From the NCBI GenBank assembly GCA_013398615.1, contig VZSR01003049.1, positions 356,979-420,978 on the forward strand: DNA of 64,000 nt. The letters are read 5' to 3'. The DNA is from Brachypodius melanocephalos. Taxonomy: Eukaryota > Chordata > Aves > Passeriformes > Pycnonotidae. The notes below the pieces were generated by a model, which searched no databases, was not told the origin of the DNA, and saw only the letters and a list, made by a program, of their open reading frames with translations. Positions within the stretch are counted from its first letter, which is position 1; every line of letters starts with the position of its first letter. The position numbers and the translations under genes were made by a program. This document shows, piece by piece, positions 26,901 through 39,136 of this stretch.

Positions 26901-29711
26901 TCTTTGCTATATTAAGTTGAAAATGTATTATGTGAAATTAGCTCATTTTAAATTCATAAAACTCAATGCTAATTGTTCTATCAGAATTGATTTCCTTCAT
27001 AAAAGAGTGCAAAGCACTGTGCTTTCTCATCTGAAGACCTTTACTTGCTTTTGTCATCAGTTACATATCAGTAATTTTAAATAATGAGCTCATATATGAT
27101 TTCTACAATATTTTTGCCTGAAACCAAACAAGATAGTAAATTTGAATTCTTCAATCCAGTCTTTTAGAATTTTATTTTATAACCACACTACTGACTGCCA
27201 TTTTAAATTTTATCTTTGCATTACATTTTTATGGAATTTTCCACATTAAGTCTAAAATAAGATGTCAATCAACTTCTGTAAATAGGAGGTGATCCTTCTT
27301 TAAATCTACACATTTCAAAGTGTATTTCATGGTATACTAATTTTCTTAGATAACTTTTTAATATAAAGAATAAAGGTATTTGATCTAAAAGATGATCTGA
27401 GAGTTGTAAATATCCAGACACAATTATTTTATTAGCAAATTCACTTGAGAACATCAGCTGAAAGAAGAAAGCTAGAAGGCAATTCACATATATTCACATT
27501 CTCTCCCATCTAGTTACACTCCCTCCTAATAAGTTGAAAAGTATTCTTTGATTTGAAATACCCTAGCAGTGTGTCTGTCTTATTTAAATGTATGTTTGGA
27601 GGATGCAAACACCCTGATTATTTTAAACACATTAACCCCACAGTGAGGATGTGTGTGCATATGTTGAAAGGGTGTAAACCTAGTTTACAATGAGGTGATT
27701 TTCAGTTCTGTAAAGCTATGTCAGAGACATTTAGTATTCTAACGTGAGAAATCAAAGGCAACACACAAATTGAAAATGAACTGAAGAAAACACCATTCTC
27801 AGAAGAAAACACCATATCCTAGAAAAAACTAGAGTGAATTACATTGAAAAAAGGTATAGGCATATTTTAAACAGATGAATAATCATCTTTATTCTCAACA
27901 AACAGAGTGGGACAGGGATTCTGAGTCACAAAATTGATCTCTGATGCAATGATCAGAGGAGGTCTGATGATCATTTCAGCAATGATCAGATAGATAATAT
28001 TCCAAATGGAAAATAATTTATTCTTAGTTGTGTGGAGAGCTTTCAAACTGAAAGATCATCAAATGGCAGAGCACAGTTTAGATGCATATAGGGCCAAATT
28101 CAAGTCTCCATTCTGAGAACTCTGTTCCAGATTTCCTGTGCTTGTTTTGAGCTGTGGCCACTTCGAGTAGCAGAATTCCTTGCATTATGTGCTAGCTGTG
28201 GTAATGAGAATAAAGTGTTAGCTAGAAAGACTTGTCAAAATGTTCCTTAACAGTGAGTTGTTAAAAACATATTCAAGCAGATCAGCTGAATACTTTCATG
28301 CTACTCAAAAGCATATTGTAACCGTGATGATCTACATTTTCACAGAAATATTTCCACATTGCTCTTTTCATTTCTGAAGTATAACGTATTTCATAAGCAA
28401 AAACAGGTGGAACAATTTTAAACATTGGGTTTTGAAAAAAACATAGCAAACATATTAATATTATTTAAGTTTTTAAAAGTGAAAACGATGAAAGCTATAT
28501 AAAGCACTTCCAAAGTTTAAGTTACTATTGAGTTTAGTGACCACTGACAAACATGAAAAGATCCTATCACACTTTCATTGGTAGGAAAATTTAATAACTG
28601 AAATTAACTATCACTGAAATTTACAAAACAGAATACTATATGCTGTAATGTGTATTTTTTAAATTATATTTTTTTTTTCAGCAGAGAAGGAGAGAATGAA
28701 GAGATACTGTTCATCCACTAGTACAATGAACTGTGCTGTGATTTCTCATGTATCTGAAGTTATGGTCTACAAGAATACTGAAAGGAACTGTCAGGATGGG
28801 GCCCAGTAGAGAACAGTGTCCTGAAAGGCATTTGCTCACACTGAGAAGAATGGAATTAATGAAAGGGAATTTGTACAGGAAAAGACAACATCTCACAGGG
28901 GTTCATTGAGTGCCTGGACTATAGCATAAGCTCTGTGACCTAACAGATACTTACATATTCACACCAACATGCAAGCCATATGCATTCTTACAGACATATA
29001 GGCAACTTTTGCACAACAAAAAAATTAAAAACCTGAAACATTAGTAGTATCAAGCCATAAGAGTCTGCACACCTAAATCTGGTGTTTCTGATATCAGTAT
29101 GAAAGCAATCTCAGCCTTATAGAGTACTGCTGGTGTGGTTACCTAGCTGTGAGTGATCTTTGTAGCTTACCTCAGTGAATTAATAGACATTGTTACCCTT
29201 ACTTTAGCCTTGGTTGCCCTATGCACCTCTAATCAATACCAAGACATGTGAGGAACTGCAAGTAAAACAGGCTAATAGGTAAAGTTTTTACAATGTCTTC
29301 TTAAAGTTGTCAAACTATAACAGCAAAATATCTTCTTCTAACACATTGTCTTATACCTAGCAGATAATTTTTGAGACAGAAGTCTGCTTAGTGGCACAGT
29401 GGGTTAAGTGACACACAAAACCAGTCTAAAACCAGAATCTTTCATATCCCATTTTGTTCTTGGAATATGAAGAGATAAAACCTTGCTTAAACAATAGAAG
29501 CATATGCAAAACTTGGACTGAATTTAAAATAACTCAAGAATGAAAAGTCTGTCTCCTGTCGAAAAACACGCCCATCATTTCCCTATTTACTTAGGATCTT
29601 TTGCCAATTTGGCTCTTTGATGTGGACTGATAGTATTTATACTTTTTGAATGTTGTTTTTTTCTTTGTAAGGTGTAAGTAAAACTTTAAAACATAATATT
29701 ATTTTTATAAT

Positions 29712-29749
29712 ATTAATTAATAACCAATAATTAATTAATTAATAACCAA
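29712..29749. repeat. 16-bp AT-rich unit repeated with 22-bp period
   Basis: ATTAATTAATAACCAA occurs at 29712-29727 and again at 29734-29749. Confidence 0.85.
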
Positions 29750-30145
29750 TTTGGTTCTTGGGATATTTTACAAATATGTTTTACAATTTGAGAGTTAGGT
29801 GTCAGCTAAGATTTTTCAAGGGCATAAATAACTTGAGTTCCTATGGTTCTTTCTCCCTTTATTATGACACAGACCTTGCTCTGAGCAGGGGATGTATCAG
29901 TATCCTTTAAACATGAATCTATGTGAACAATGGTGACGTGTATGTCTATTGTTAATATTCTTTCTTCTTTCCCCAAGAATAATCTTCTGCTCAGAGTTCA
30001 AATTCAGCCACAGACAAATGTCAGTACTGGAATAATCCGGAGAGTGATTCGTTTACCAAAGCCAAGCATGAAAAGTGGTTTTGATGTCCTTTTTTAGCTG
30101 AAATATCTGCCTGGGGCTGGCAGGAATGATCTGTCTATTGGATGT

Positions 30146-30480
30146 TGTGGTGGGTTGACCCTGGTGCTTGCCAGGTGCCCACTAAAGCCGCTCTCTCAGT
30201 GGCCTCAATTGAGCAAGGGGAGGGAAAATAAAACACAAGTTATGTAGGTTAAATTAGGGACAGGGAGAAATCACTCACCAATTGCTGTCATGGGCAGAAG
30301 AGACTCACCTTGGAGAAATCAAATTTCTTACCAATTAAATCAGTATAGGATAAAGAGAAAGAAAACCAAATCTTAAAACACCTTCCCCTCACACCTCTTC
30401 TGCTAGCTCCCTCAGTTCTCATGGGTGGAATCCACCCAACCCCAGAGAGTTGTGAGTGTCTAGGTGGAGTTGCACATCAC
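30146..30480 (-). mobile_element. ERVL-like LTR, 3' part only
   Basis: The plus strand starts TGTGGTGGGTTGACCCTGG, then CCAGGTGCCCACTAAAGCCG, GACAGGGAGAAATCACTCAC, CAATTGCTGTCATGGGCAGA and AACCAAATCTTAAAACACCT. This is the reversed 3' end of a widespread avian ERVL-type LTR that on its own strand ends in GGGTCAACCCACCACA. Homology fades near 30480, so the 5' part is missing and no target duplication can be scored. Non-coding. Two further partial copies of the same family lie at 38994-39136 and 40266-40500. Confidence 0.8.
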
Positions 30481-32098
30481 TAATCATTTCCCCATTGCTC
30501 ATGGAGGCTTTCTCCTTTGTTCCTTTGAGAGTATTTTCAAAAGTGATAAAGGATCAGTTCATGGTCAGTCCCAAGGTTTCAAATAAAAGAAAAAGAGTAA
30601 TTTATGTTTGCCTACCTAATCGAAAAATGATCAGTTATTACCATTATTTTAGTCCCTAAACTTGTCAAACTTTATATTTTACTAAAAAATAATTCATAAT
30701 TTTTCTTCATGTTTAAAGTGTCTTCCTGTATAAATAATGACACCCCAAACCATCACATGAAGTTACTAGGAGAGATGTAAGTAAATTATTTTACTTGTGT
30801 GAGAGTATAATTGGATTGCTATTTACTGAATGATCATGAAAAAAAGGAAATTTTCTTTCTAAATGGGGATTTCTCTGGTTTTATTCTTTCATAACGAAAT
30901 TTTACAAGAGTTACAAATTTTATTTCCATGACTCTTAACCACGTCATTGCAAAGAGATACCAAAATTAAACTATTTTCTTTATTGACCCAATGACAATCA
31001 AATATTGGCTGAAGTACAGATACTTTGTGAAGAAATACTCATTACAGGATTCATGTATCAATTCGATGTGGGTTTTTTAAGCAACACCCTGCCCCTCTCC
31101 CACCTCATTTTGTTCCACTTTCAGAGCTCATATACCACTACAAGTGTTCCTGTTTTTCATATTATATTATGACTAAATCTACCGTTTGCTATTGATTTTA
31201 TTCACAGCTCCTGCATGCAACCCTACTTCAAAAAGAACACACATTTTTGATGGGATTCAAAGAAAATCACAGATCTAAAGTTTGAATCTATTTCAAGATA
31301 TTTTTCTCATCTTTTAATATTTAAAGGTCAAGTAAGAAATATAAGTCAGTACAGCCTATATACTTTCCATTTCTGCAAAGTCTCAGAAAAAGTAATTAAA
31401 TTAAACTGAGAAGAGTCAATAGAAAATATTGAAGAGCCTGAGGAGACCTAAGTTCAAAGAATAACAAGCAGGACAAAAGAAAAGAAATGGTCTTAATAAA
31501 TAATTCCTAAGCATGAAGAATTAGAAGGAATATTGAATCCTTTTTAGCCATACGAAGTACTACAACAAAACAACAGAAAAAACCCACAGAATTACATACA
31601 TAAAAACATATGCTTATTTTAGTTTCTTTTCTATGAGAGTTTACTAATATGAAAGGTTAAATATACATTTAAACATATTGTAAAATATATATTACTGCTT
31701 GTTTCAGTGAGCTGTTAAGGAAAGCAAATACTCTTTGGATTTATTTTTAATCCTTAATCATAGAAATGAGGGGCATAAAGTCAGAGTCTAGTCTGAGCTT
31801 CACAAAAAGTGGAGTTTTATTAGTTGTAGGATTTTTTTCCCCAAATATGATGAGAAATATGTGCTAGGTAAGAGTAAGGAACTTGTATCCTGTGGTAATT
31901 TTTCCTTATATAATTTTATAAATTGCCTGAAGCAGTTACACAACTTTGGGGGTGAGACTGTTTGGACACTGCAAAATGTAAAGAGGGCAATGGCAATAGT
32001 GCACAGACCGTTCTCATGATCCCTCCCAACAAAGATTTAGTTACCGTTAATTTATTGAGGATATTTCTGAGAGTCTTCAGGCTAAAGCCAGAATTTAC
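30481..32098. other. AT-rich DNA, no gene seen
   Basis: Unique AT-rich sequence. A 67-codon open frame at 30456-30659 begins inside the LTR fragment and is treated as chance. Confidence 0.5.
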
Positions 32099-32310
32099 AG
32101 CACTCCAGATATTATACCATCAATGCTGAGCAGACAGGCAGGCCCCCAGCCTGCTGCCAGCACTGCCTAACACAGCCCATCATGCTTTTGCTTTCCTTTC
32201 CATGGGAATGCTTTGCTGGCTCACAGTCAGCTTGTCCACCAGCACCTCAAGGTCCTTCTCTGCAAAGCAGTTTCTTTAGGTTGGCCCCCAGTGTGCCCTG
32301 GACACACTAA
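32099..32310 (-). mobile_element. CR1 LINE fragment (3' UTR or end of coding part)
   Basis: On the plus strand GCTGGCTCACAGTCAGCTTG followed by TCCACCAGCACCTCAAGGTC and CTTCTCTGCAAAGCAGTTTC is the reversed CR1 text GCTGGCTCATGTTCAGCTTG, TCCACCAGCACCCCCAGGTC, CTTCTCTGCAGGGCTGCTTTC. The preceding CACTCCAGAT...GCTGAGCAGACAGGC part fits the same element at lower identity. Non-coding remnant. Confidence 0.75.
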
Positions 32311-32624
32311 GCAGAAGTTACCAGAAGGCTCAGTTTCTCTCTACTTCTCAATAATAAACTAGAAGTGCCTATAGCAACTATTGGATCATGAAAGTCTATA
32401 TTATCCCTGCATATACCATATCCCTGCATATACCATGTACCATTCCTACCTGCACAAATTAAAAAGATTTCTTAAGAACACTGGCTTACTTTGGGTATTT
32501 CTTTTCCTGTCACTTTGAAGAAATTGTAACTGAAAATTTCTGACAGGGGTGCTCTTTCCTGTCACTCCTAAACCTGTGTGCAAAGAATGAAAACAAAGAC
32601 GGTGGAAGGACAGTCAGGAGTGAC

Positions 32625-32945
32625 TTATGTGGAGTGGCTGAGGATATGAGGTTTGTTCAGCTTAGGCAAGGAGAGACTTAGAGATGAACTCATTGCTGTC
32701 TACAGCAATTTCCTCATGAGACAGACCAAGAGGGAGGTGCTGATCACTTCTCTCTGCTGTCCAGTGATAGGATGTGAGGGAATGGCTTAAAGATATATCA
32801 GAGAAAGTTTAGTTTAGAATCTACAAAAAAGTTCTTCAAAAAGCACTGGAAAACTCAGGGAAGTGGTCAAGGCCACAAGCTTGTCAGAATTCAAGAAGCA
32901 CTTGCACAATATTCGTAGATGCATTGTTTAACTTTTAGGTTGAGT
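32625..32945 (+). mobile_element. CR1 LINE 3' fragment
   Basis: GGAGTGGCTGAGGATATGAG, GTTTGTTCAGCTTAGGCAAG, GAGATGAACTCATTGCTGTC, GTGATAGGATGTGAGGGAAT, CAGGGAAGTGGTCAAGGCCA and CAGAATTCAAGAAGCACTTG follow avian CR1 3' sequence in order. It faces the opposite way to the CR1 piece 300 bp upstream, so the two are separate insertions. The tail has decayed. Confidence 0.88.
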
Positions 32946-35900
32946 AAACTCACAGAAAGCATATTTGGCTTTGTGGAAGAGGGTTGAAAAATTACCAGAG
33001 AAGGACATAGCCATAAGATTTTAGGAGTAAATATTTGACCTAATACTCCTAGGGGAAAAGTCTTCTGAATCCAAGATAATATGCAATTGTTGCCAGCTTG
33101 AGTAATTCACCTGTGTTGTTCTGATCTTACATGCCAATATTGATGTTTACATACTTTAATTACAATGCCCTACAACGACAAAACTTTCTAAATGGGTCAA
33201 ATTTGCTATTACTTTTACTTGAACTTCTAAAGTATTATTTATTTTTAAGTTTGACTTCAGTTTGTATACTCATTTGTTAACCAGTAATCTATGTAGTAAT
33301 AGGTTGTAAATTGCCTAAAGAATGTACCTTCTTAAGGGAATGTTTACTTGTTTTTAATTGGTAATTACATCTGTAAGTACTACTTATTTTGTCCTTTTGC
33401 AATATGAGTAATTAATTCGGATAAGGCAGATAATTTGTATATACTTATCAGTACTTAACACATAATTCATACAATAGATTGCTTTAAATTTCTTATTAAC
33501 TACTTAGGACAGCATTATCAGAGGTAAGCAATATGAACTTATTTCCCTCCTATTTTCAAGCTACTGAAACGTCACTATATTTGACATATGATTTCAAAAC
33601 ATATTGCTTTTCCAAGTCATCCACATAGCTCATTTATTAAAAGGAGTTGCAACTACTTATGATAAAGGTCAGTCATGCTCTTGGAATTATGAAGATTTCT
33701 TTTTAATGTAGTTGTGTTTTAGAAAAATATGACTATCAACATCAGTGAAGGAAGGTCATACAATCATCTATTCCTATATCCTAATGGCTCAAGGATAAGA
33801 AAAACATTTGGTGCTACAGAAAATACTGAGTATTTTTTATATTTTCATTCTTTACATTCTTTTGCACAAGAAAACAGTTCAAATGATTTACAAGGCACTT
33901 GTAAATTTAAGTCAGAGTTCCAGCTGTACTAAGATGTGGATTCTCCTTTTTAAATAATTTTTCTCTCTTTCTATGTTTATTTTATTTTCTTATGGACAAA
34001 TTATGACATTGTATTTCTAAATTCACAATGAGGTACTAAAACTGCGTTTGCATTTGAAGGATAAATATGCTCCAGTTCGTAGCATTTACTTTACTGCAGT
34101 GTTCCTAACGCTACACTAGCTTGCACAGTGTGTGACTAATAAGGAAATTTATTTTGAGACAGCAGTTTCCTCAGTGTGTATCTTTCCATAGACTGATGAA
34201 CTCACATTATACACAGTAGCAAACTGCAACTAAAATCCCAAATGAAATCCAAAACCAGGCAAAAGAAAAACTTCTTGCATTTATTTCTAAGTTACAAAAA
34301 AACCCATGAAAATCCGCTGTTCATGATACAAATATAAAACTAATACCCATAGTTTCATAATGTACATACTCCTAATTTTTAGGAAAATATTAATTTATCT
34401 GGGATTCTAAAATATTTCTATTTTTGTGAAGTTACGATTTCCTCCCCTCTCAAGTAAACATTACTGAACTTTGTTCAGGAGCACCTAAGGGAAACTTTTG
34501 GCTTCTGCTGAGGACTGTAAAGAAATAACATGGATTCTTTGCCCTCAAAGGTAAAAAGCACACCCTTGAATGATACTGCTTCTTAATAACAAAGCTGAGA
34601 GAGAGCTTTTAACAGCTTTCAAACTGGGACTATTCCTTTATATGAAAGTTCTCCAAGTACTGATCTACAGAATAATATTCTTGTAATTTGTCAATAATCA
34701 AAATCTCCTTAATTCTTTCTGGGAAAAGTAAAAGGAATTTGGTCAAAGCATTTCTTGAATGACAGAATAATCTTTAATATACTGAATACTTCAGTGCAAA
34801 TGATTTGCTGTAAAAGCTACATTTAAAAAATCGTATTTATTATATTCGCATGTGACTATATGTACAATATTCATATTAATTTTAATGTTTAAAAAAGTAT
34901 ATGTAAATTAGAAGCACTAAAATCAATGCATTTTTAAAAAGAGAATTTTGATTATTTTCTGAACATGCATAGAATTTCTAGGAAGGTACAGACATCTTTT
35001 ATTTACATGTCTGAAAGTCTGAGTGGATCTTTTCCATTCCTTCCAATGAGATTCTAATTTAGAGAACTGAGAAGGAGGCATAGACTTCTTTGCACCCCTT
35101 TCCTTCTCTCTCACTTTGATGTTGCATCCACTTCCCACCTTGAATGTGTTCCTATCCTTCACAGGATGGCTGTAGCCTTCCAGAAGATCTGCCAGTGACC
35201 CCTTCTGAAATTAGTACAATATCAACATCCTATTTCTGCATTTTTGAAAACTTCCTGGTTGGCATCTTTACCCTGAAAAACCTATTAAATGTGAATTACT
35301 GTTGAACATGACCTATTATGTACAGCACTAAGGGAATTACAATGATAAACAATGTTTGTAAATGAGTATGTTTCTTCAGTTATCAGGGTCTGCATTCCAG
35401 AGTATATATATTCCACATTTCATTTTTTTCTGTATAATTGATGTAGCACTGCCACCCTGTTGAGTACCAGCCAGACAGATGGCCACAGTGTAGAAGAGCT
35501 CTTAAATAATTTTTCTGCAAAAAAAATCCCCAAAAGCTCCTATTAAGGGGAAAGAACCCTTAATAGGAAAGCTAAGCATTAGCAAAGCTCTTATTGTTCA
35601 AATAATATTTTAAGTAGACATGAAAAAGGAATGAATATAAAATTATAATGTGTAGAAGGAAGAATAAGCTTTACTTAGGCTTTCTTATATATGCAGTATA
35701 AGAATTATTCTCCATAATTATGCAGTAGACTTAGTTTACTTGAACATACAAGTTTAGATTCAATGAGCTGGAACATCCTCATTCAAGTAATGCAGTTTCC
35801 TTACTATAGCACAATAGTGAATTTTTTCAGTTCTGACAGAGCAGTGAAAGACTTCTAACTGTATTGGTATTTGTTCATTTTCCCATAATCTATAATTTAA

Positions 35901-36060
35901 AAGTGTCAGACAAACTGCATTGAAGAGCAGATTCAATTGCATTATAGTTACAGACCTGTGAAAAGAGCTGGATGAGAACTACAGGATTCCTGAAAAAGCA
36001 GATGAAAAAGGTGAGTGACCAGGTCATTCCAAGAAAAACAACAAAGATAAAGTGGGGTAT
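32946..36060. other. AT-rich DNA with one strong hairpin
   Basis: Unique sequence. The inverted repeat at 35535-35573 is listed separately. Small open frames (33729-33932, 34923-35162, 35760-35942) are unrecognised. No gene seen. Confidence 0.5.
35535..35573. repeat. Short inverted repeat (hairpin)
   Basis: CCTATTAAGGG (35539-35549) and CCCTTAATAGG (35557-35567) are perfect reverse complements with a 7-base loop. Flanking AGCT on both sides extends the pairing across a 2-base AA bulge. No U-tract terminator context, and too short to be a typical microRNA precursor. Confidence 0.9.
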
Positions 36061-36125
36061 CTTAGAATATCCTGAACTGGAAGGAATGCACGAGGAGGAT
36101 CAAAATCCAGCTCCTGGAATAATCC
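36061..36125 (-). mobile_element. CR1 LINE 3'-end fragment, short
   Basis: AGAATATCCTGAACTGGAAG, then ATCAAAATCCAGCTCCTGGA resembles reversed CR1 3' end (AGAATATCCTGAGTTGGAAG, ATCATCAAGTCCAACTCCTGG). A 62-codon plus-strand open frame (stop at about 36149) runs across it from 35963, but the overlap with repeat sequence argues against a gene. Confidence 0.7.
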
Positions 36126-37855
36126 ATCCACAGGCAGGCAAAGACCAGTAGAGGACTTGTGATATAAATCCATGTCATGTTGTAAATGCTTTTTTTTCTG
36201 AAATAAATGTAAACATTTTTTTTTTACTTTGGCTGCTAATACCATAAAGCAGTATATATAGAAATATCTCAAAACTATTACAGACCACTGTTGACTCAAG
36301 TCTGCCACTGTGCCAGCACAAGTTTCTGCTAACATGCATCACAATGTCAAGACTGGGACTGTAATTTAGAGACCTGCACTTCTGGGAAGGCCTCAAGAGG
36401 ACATGAACTGAAATAATGAAGACACAAACCAAAATAATGAACACTAGAAGAAAGTGATGACTGTATTCTCTCTCAGCAGATGTGGGTTCATAATCAAGTT
36501 CACATTAGACTCAGAAGTCAGAGAAATCATTGTTCAGTCTGTCTCAGACTCTTCAAATAATAGTGCTGCCAAACTATCTCTGCATCAATTAACTTCTTTC
36601 ATTAAATTAAAACACCAAAGGGGACGACTTAGCTGGTATAAAATTTAAGAACCAGAGTATCCTTTTCCCAGTGATTTATCTGGTACAATTAGAGCAAGCT
36701 GTTTGTGCTACAGCAAGCTCAAGCAATCAGACACTACAAAAATTACAGCTCTGAAGTTTTCTTCCACTGCCCTAGCAGGCTTGCTGTTCCAAGAAAAATG
36801 GAAGTAAAAGAAACCTAAGGTATTTATTAAGGGAGTAAGAGAAAAAAGGGAATGTGCAAGTAAGTGACACAGTAGAAAACAGGAAGAGGAAAATATTACT
36901 TAACTGGAAATATAAAATGACATTCAAAACAGGACTGAGAGAAGGTATTACTGTAGATAAAATGCAATGGAAATTATACTGATGTCAGAGGTAGCACACT
37001 AAGAAGAGCAGATCATATTTCAAATAACTCAAGACATTTAACAAGTCAATTGATAACAAGTGTTTTGTAAAACAGAAAAAGAATAAACATGTCTGAAATT
37101 CTATGCTGATTTTACTTTCTCATTTGAAGGTTAATATTTTTAATATGACATCAGAAATTTCTTTGATTTGAGTCTGGTAAGTTAAATAAGATGACATGAA
37201 CTTTTTCATTTGCATGCCTACAATTAAACCACTAATATAAAAATACTAAATATCCATGAAATGCTTGATTATTTTTCTGTCAATATTTGGCATTAAGGCT
37301 TCCTAAGCACCTAGCTAAAGTAGTTGCAATATAACTAGAGTAATTCAGTACTGTGACATTCTGAGCTTCTGCTTTCTACTTCCATCACCTATCTCTTCTC
37401 ACTCTTCCTGAAACCCATCTCCTTTTCAAAAGAATAAACACATAATTCTTAAAAACTTATGAAAAATAAAAAGATCAAGCTTTTGTGTACCCTGATGGTT
37501 AGCATTGCAAGATCAGAGACATTTGTTTTTCAGTTATAATTCTAATTAATGTTCACTGGGAAGTATTTGATTACCAAAGAAAGATCAGGTATGTTATATT
37601 GGTACAAGGACATAAATAAGTGCTCTAAACATGGAGATAAAATGTTTAGAAGTCAAGTGTTTCTATTTCTTTTTGTTCTTCCTTTCCATTATCTTCTCTA
37701 CCTACATTTCCAACTCTTGCCCTTCAATAAAGACAAGTCTGAAGTTACAATTGCATTTTGGGTTGGATTTGATTGCCCAAATGTAAGTACTAGCTACTGG
37801 TTGTACTTTGGCAATAGTTGCTTCCTGCTTATTTTACCCGATAGCATTTACTGGT

Positions 37856-37904
<49 letters not shown>

Positions 37905-38993
37905 AGTTGCCTGTGTTGTATCTGTCAGCTCTAAGTGGATGTCTGAACCACTCTTGCATTCATCAAATGATATCAGGTAGATTTATTTAGGCAGCTGAAC
38001 AGTTATTTGATGAGAAAAAGATGATTATGAAATAATCATAGCCAAAGAAAGATGGGGCTTCTTCTTGGGCACTGTTTATTTCTACAGCAAAACAGATCCT
38101 AAAATATGTTGTTTCTACTGGTTCTTAAGCTAGATCTTTAGGCACATTAAAAAACCTTAGAATGCATATGGATTAAGTATAATATTATTACACATTAGTT
38201 TGGAGTTTTATATTCAGAAACAAAATGAAAATCAAACAAACTAATGTCACAAGGTACTAAGAACCAGAAACCTTTACTGAGAAAACAGTCCAGCAAAAAC
38301 AGTGGACCAGAGAAATCTTGATACAACACACAATTATATAGAGACTTTCAGCTGTTTCTTGCCAATAACACGGCAGAAGGATGAGGCATTTGATAAGACC
38401 AGGATATGATTTATCTTTAGTCAGTTTAACATGACAAAGGGTTTCACTTGAATGCCGAAGAACTTGTTTTAGAGTTTACTTCTCTTCGTTTATTATTTTG
38501 TTTTACTACTAAGCAATTTTTAATGTACAGACACACAAAGTCCACTGCTTGGATTAAGGAACTTAAAATGGCTTATATTGTTTTCAGTATCATTAAAAAG
38601 CAACTTATTAAGGGATGAAAATTTGGATCAGAAAACACAATTCCCAAAAGAAATATAATACAAAATAGTAATATCTTCTGTAGACATTATGAATAATATT
38701 AATTTAATTCCTTACTTTTTCACAGTAAAGATACTCATATTGCTGCATTTACAAAATGGAAAAACATTATTTCATATAATTGTCTTCCCACTTATTGTTT
38801 CTGTTACAAAAATCCATTACTGGGGGCCATTATGTTTTATTGCAAAATTTATCTTAATTTACATAATATCCATGTTACAGGTTAAGAGAAACCCACGGTA
38901 CCCAAAAACATATCTAGCTTCCTTTAAAGTGATTTCAATATTTCCAAAAAAGGGCGTGAATTTAAAAAATAAAAATCAGGGTCTAGTTAGATG
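36126..38993. other. AT-rich DNA, no gene seen
   Basis: Includes the longest open frame of the window (37549-37872, 107 codons). It is hydrophobic, has no recognisable domain and runs into the (ATAA)n microsatellite, so I treat it as chance. Overlapping minus frames at 36024-36335 and 36175-36444 are likewise unsupported. Confidence 0.5.
37857..37905 (+). repeat. (ATAA)n microsatellite, about 12 units
   Basis: Perfect tetranucleotide array, AAATAAAT repeated without interruption. Probably length-polymorphic. Confidence 0.97.
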
Positions 38994-39136
38994 GTAACTG
39001 GTGAGTGATCTCTCCCTGTCATTATCTGGGCATGTGGGCCTTTCATTATAATTTCCCTCCTCTGACCAGATGAGGAGGGAAGTGACAGAGTAGCTTTGAT
39101 GGATGCCTGGCGTGCAGCCAGGGTCAGTCCACTACA
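38994..39136 (+). mobile_element. ERVL-like LTR, 3' end fragment
   Basis: GGTGAGTGATCTCTCCCTGT, CATTATAATTTCCCTCCTCT, TGAGGAGGGAAGTGACAGAG, then GGATGCCTGGCGTGCAGCCA and GGGTCAGTCCACTACA. It is the same family as 30146-30480 but in the opposite orientation, ending at the expected CA terminus (39136). Only the last 140 bp or so remain. Non-coding. Confidence 0.8.

Larger units (their letters stand above)
20251..30145. other. 9.9 kb of AT-rich non-coding DNA
   Basis: Mostly unique and very AT-rich (for example 22000-22680). It contains a stretch open on both strands at 20757-21003 (see findings), a TTG/TTA simple repeat at 23910-23948 and an AT-rich tandem at 29712-29749. Small open frames elsewhere are short and unrecognised. 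No RNA gene identified. Confidence 0.5.

Noticed and set aside
35963..36150. Open frame with a fine AAG|GTGAGT donor-like site at about 36010
   Set aside because: It overlaps a CR1 3'-end fragment at 36061-36125 and shows no recognisable protein; judged chance.
37549..37872. Longest ATG open frame (107 codons, plus strand)
   Set aside because: No domain recognised, hydrophobic low-information composition, ends inside a microsatellite, and no splice or promoter context.
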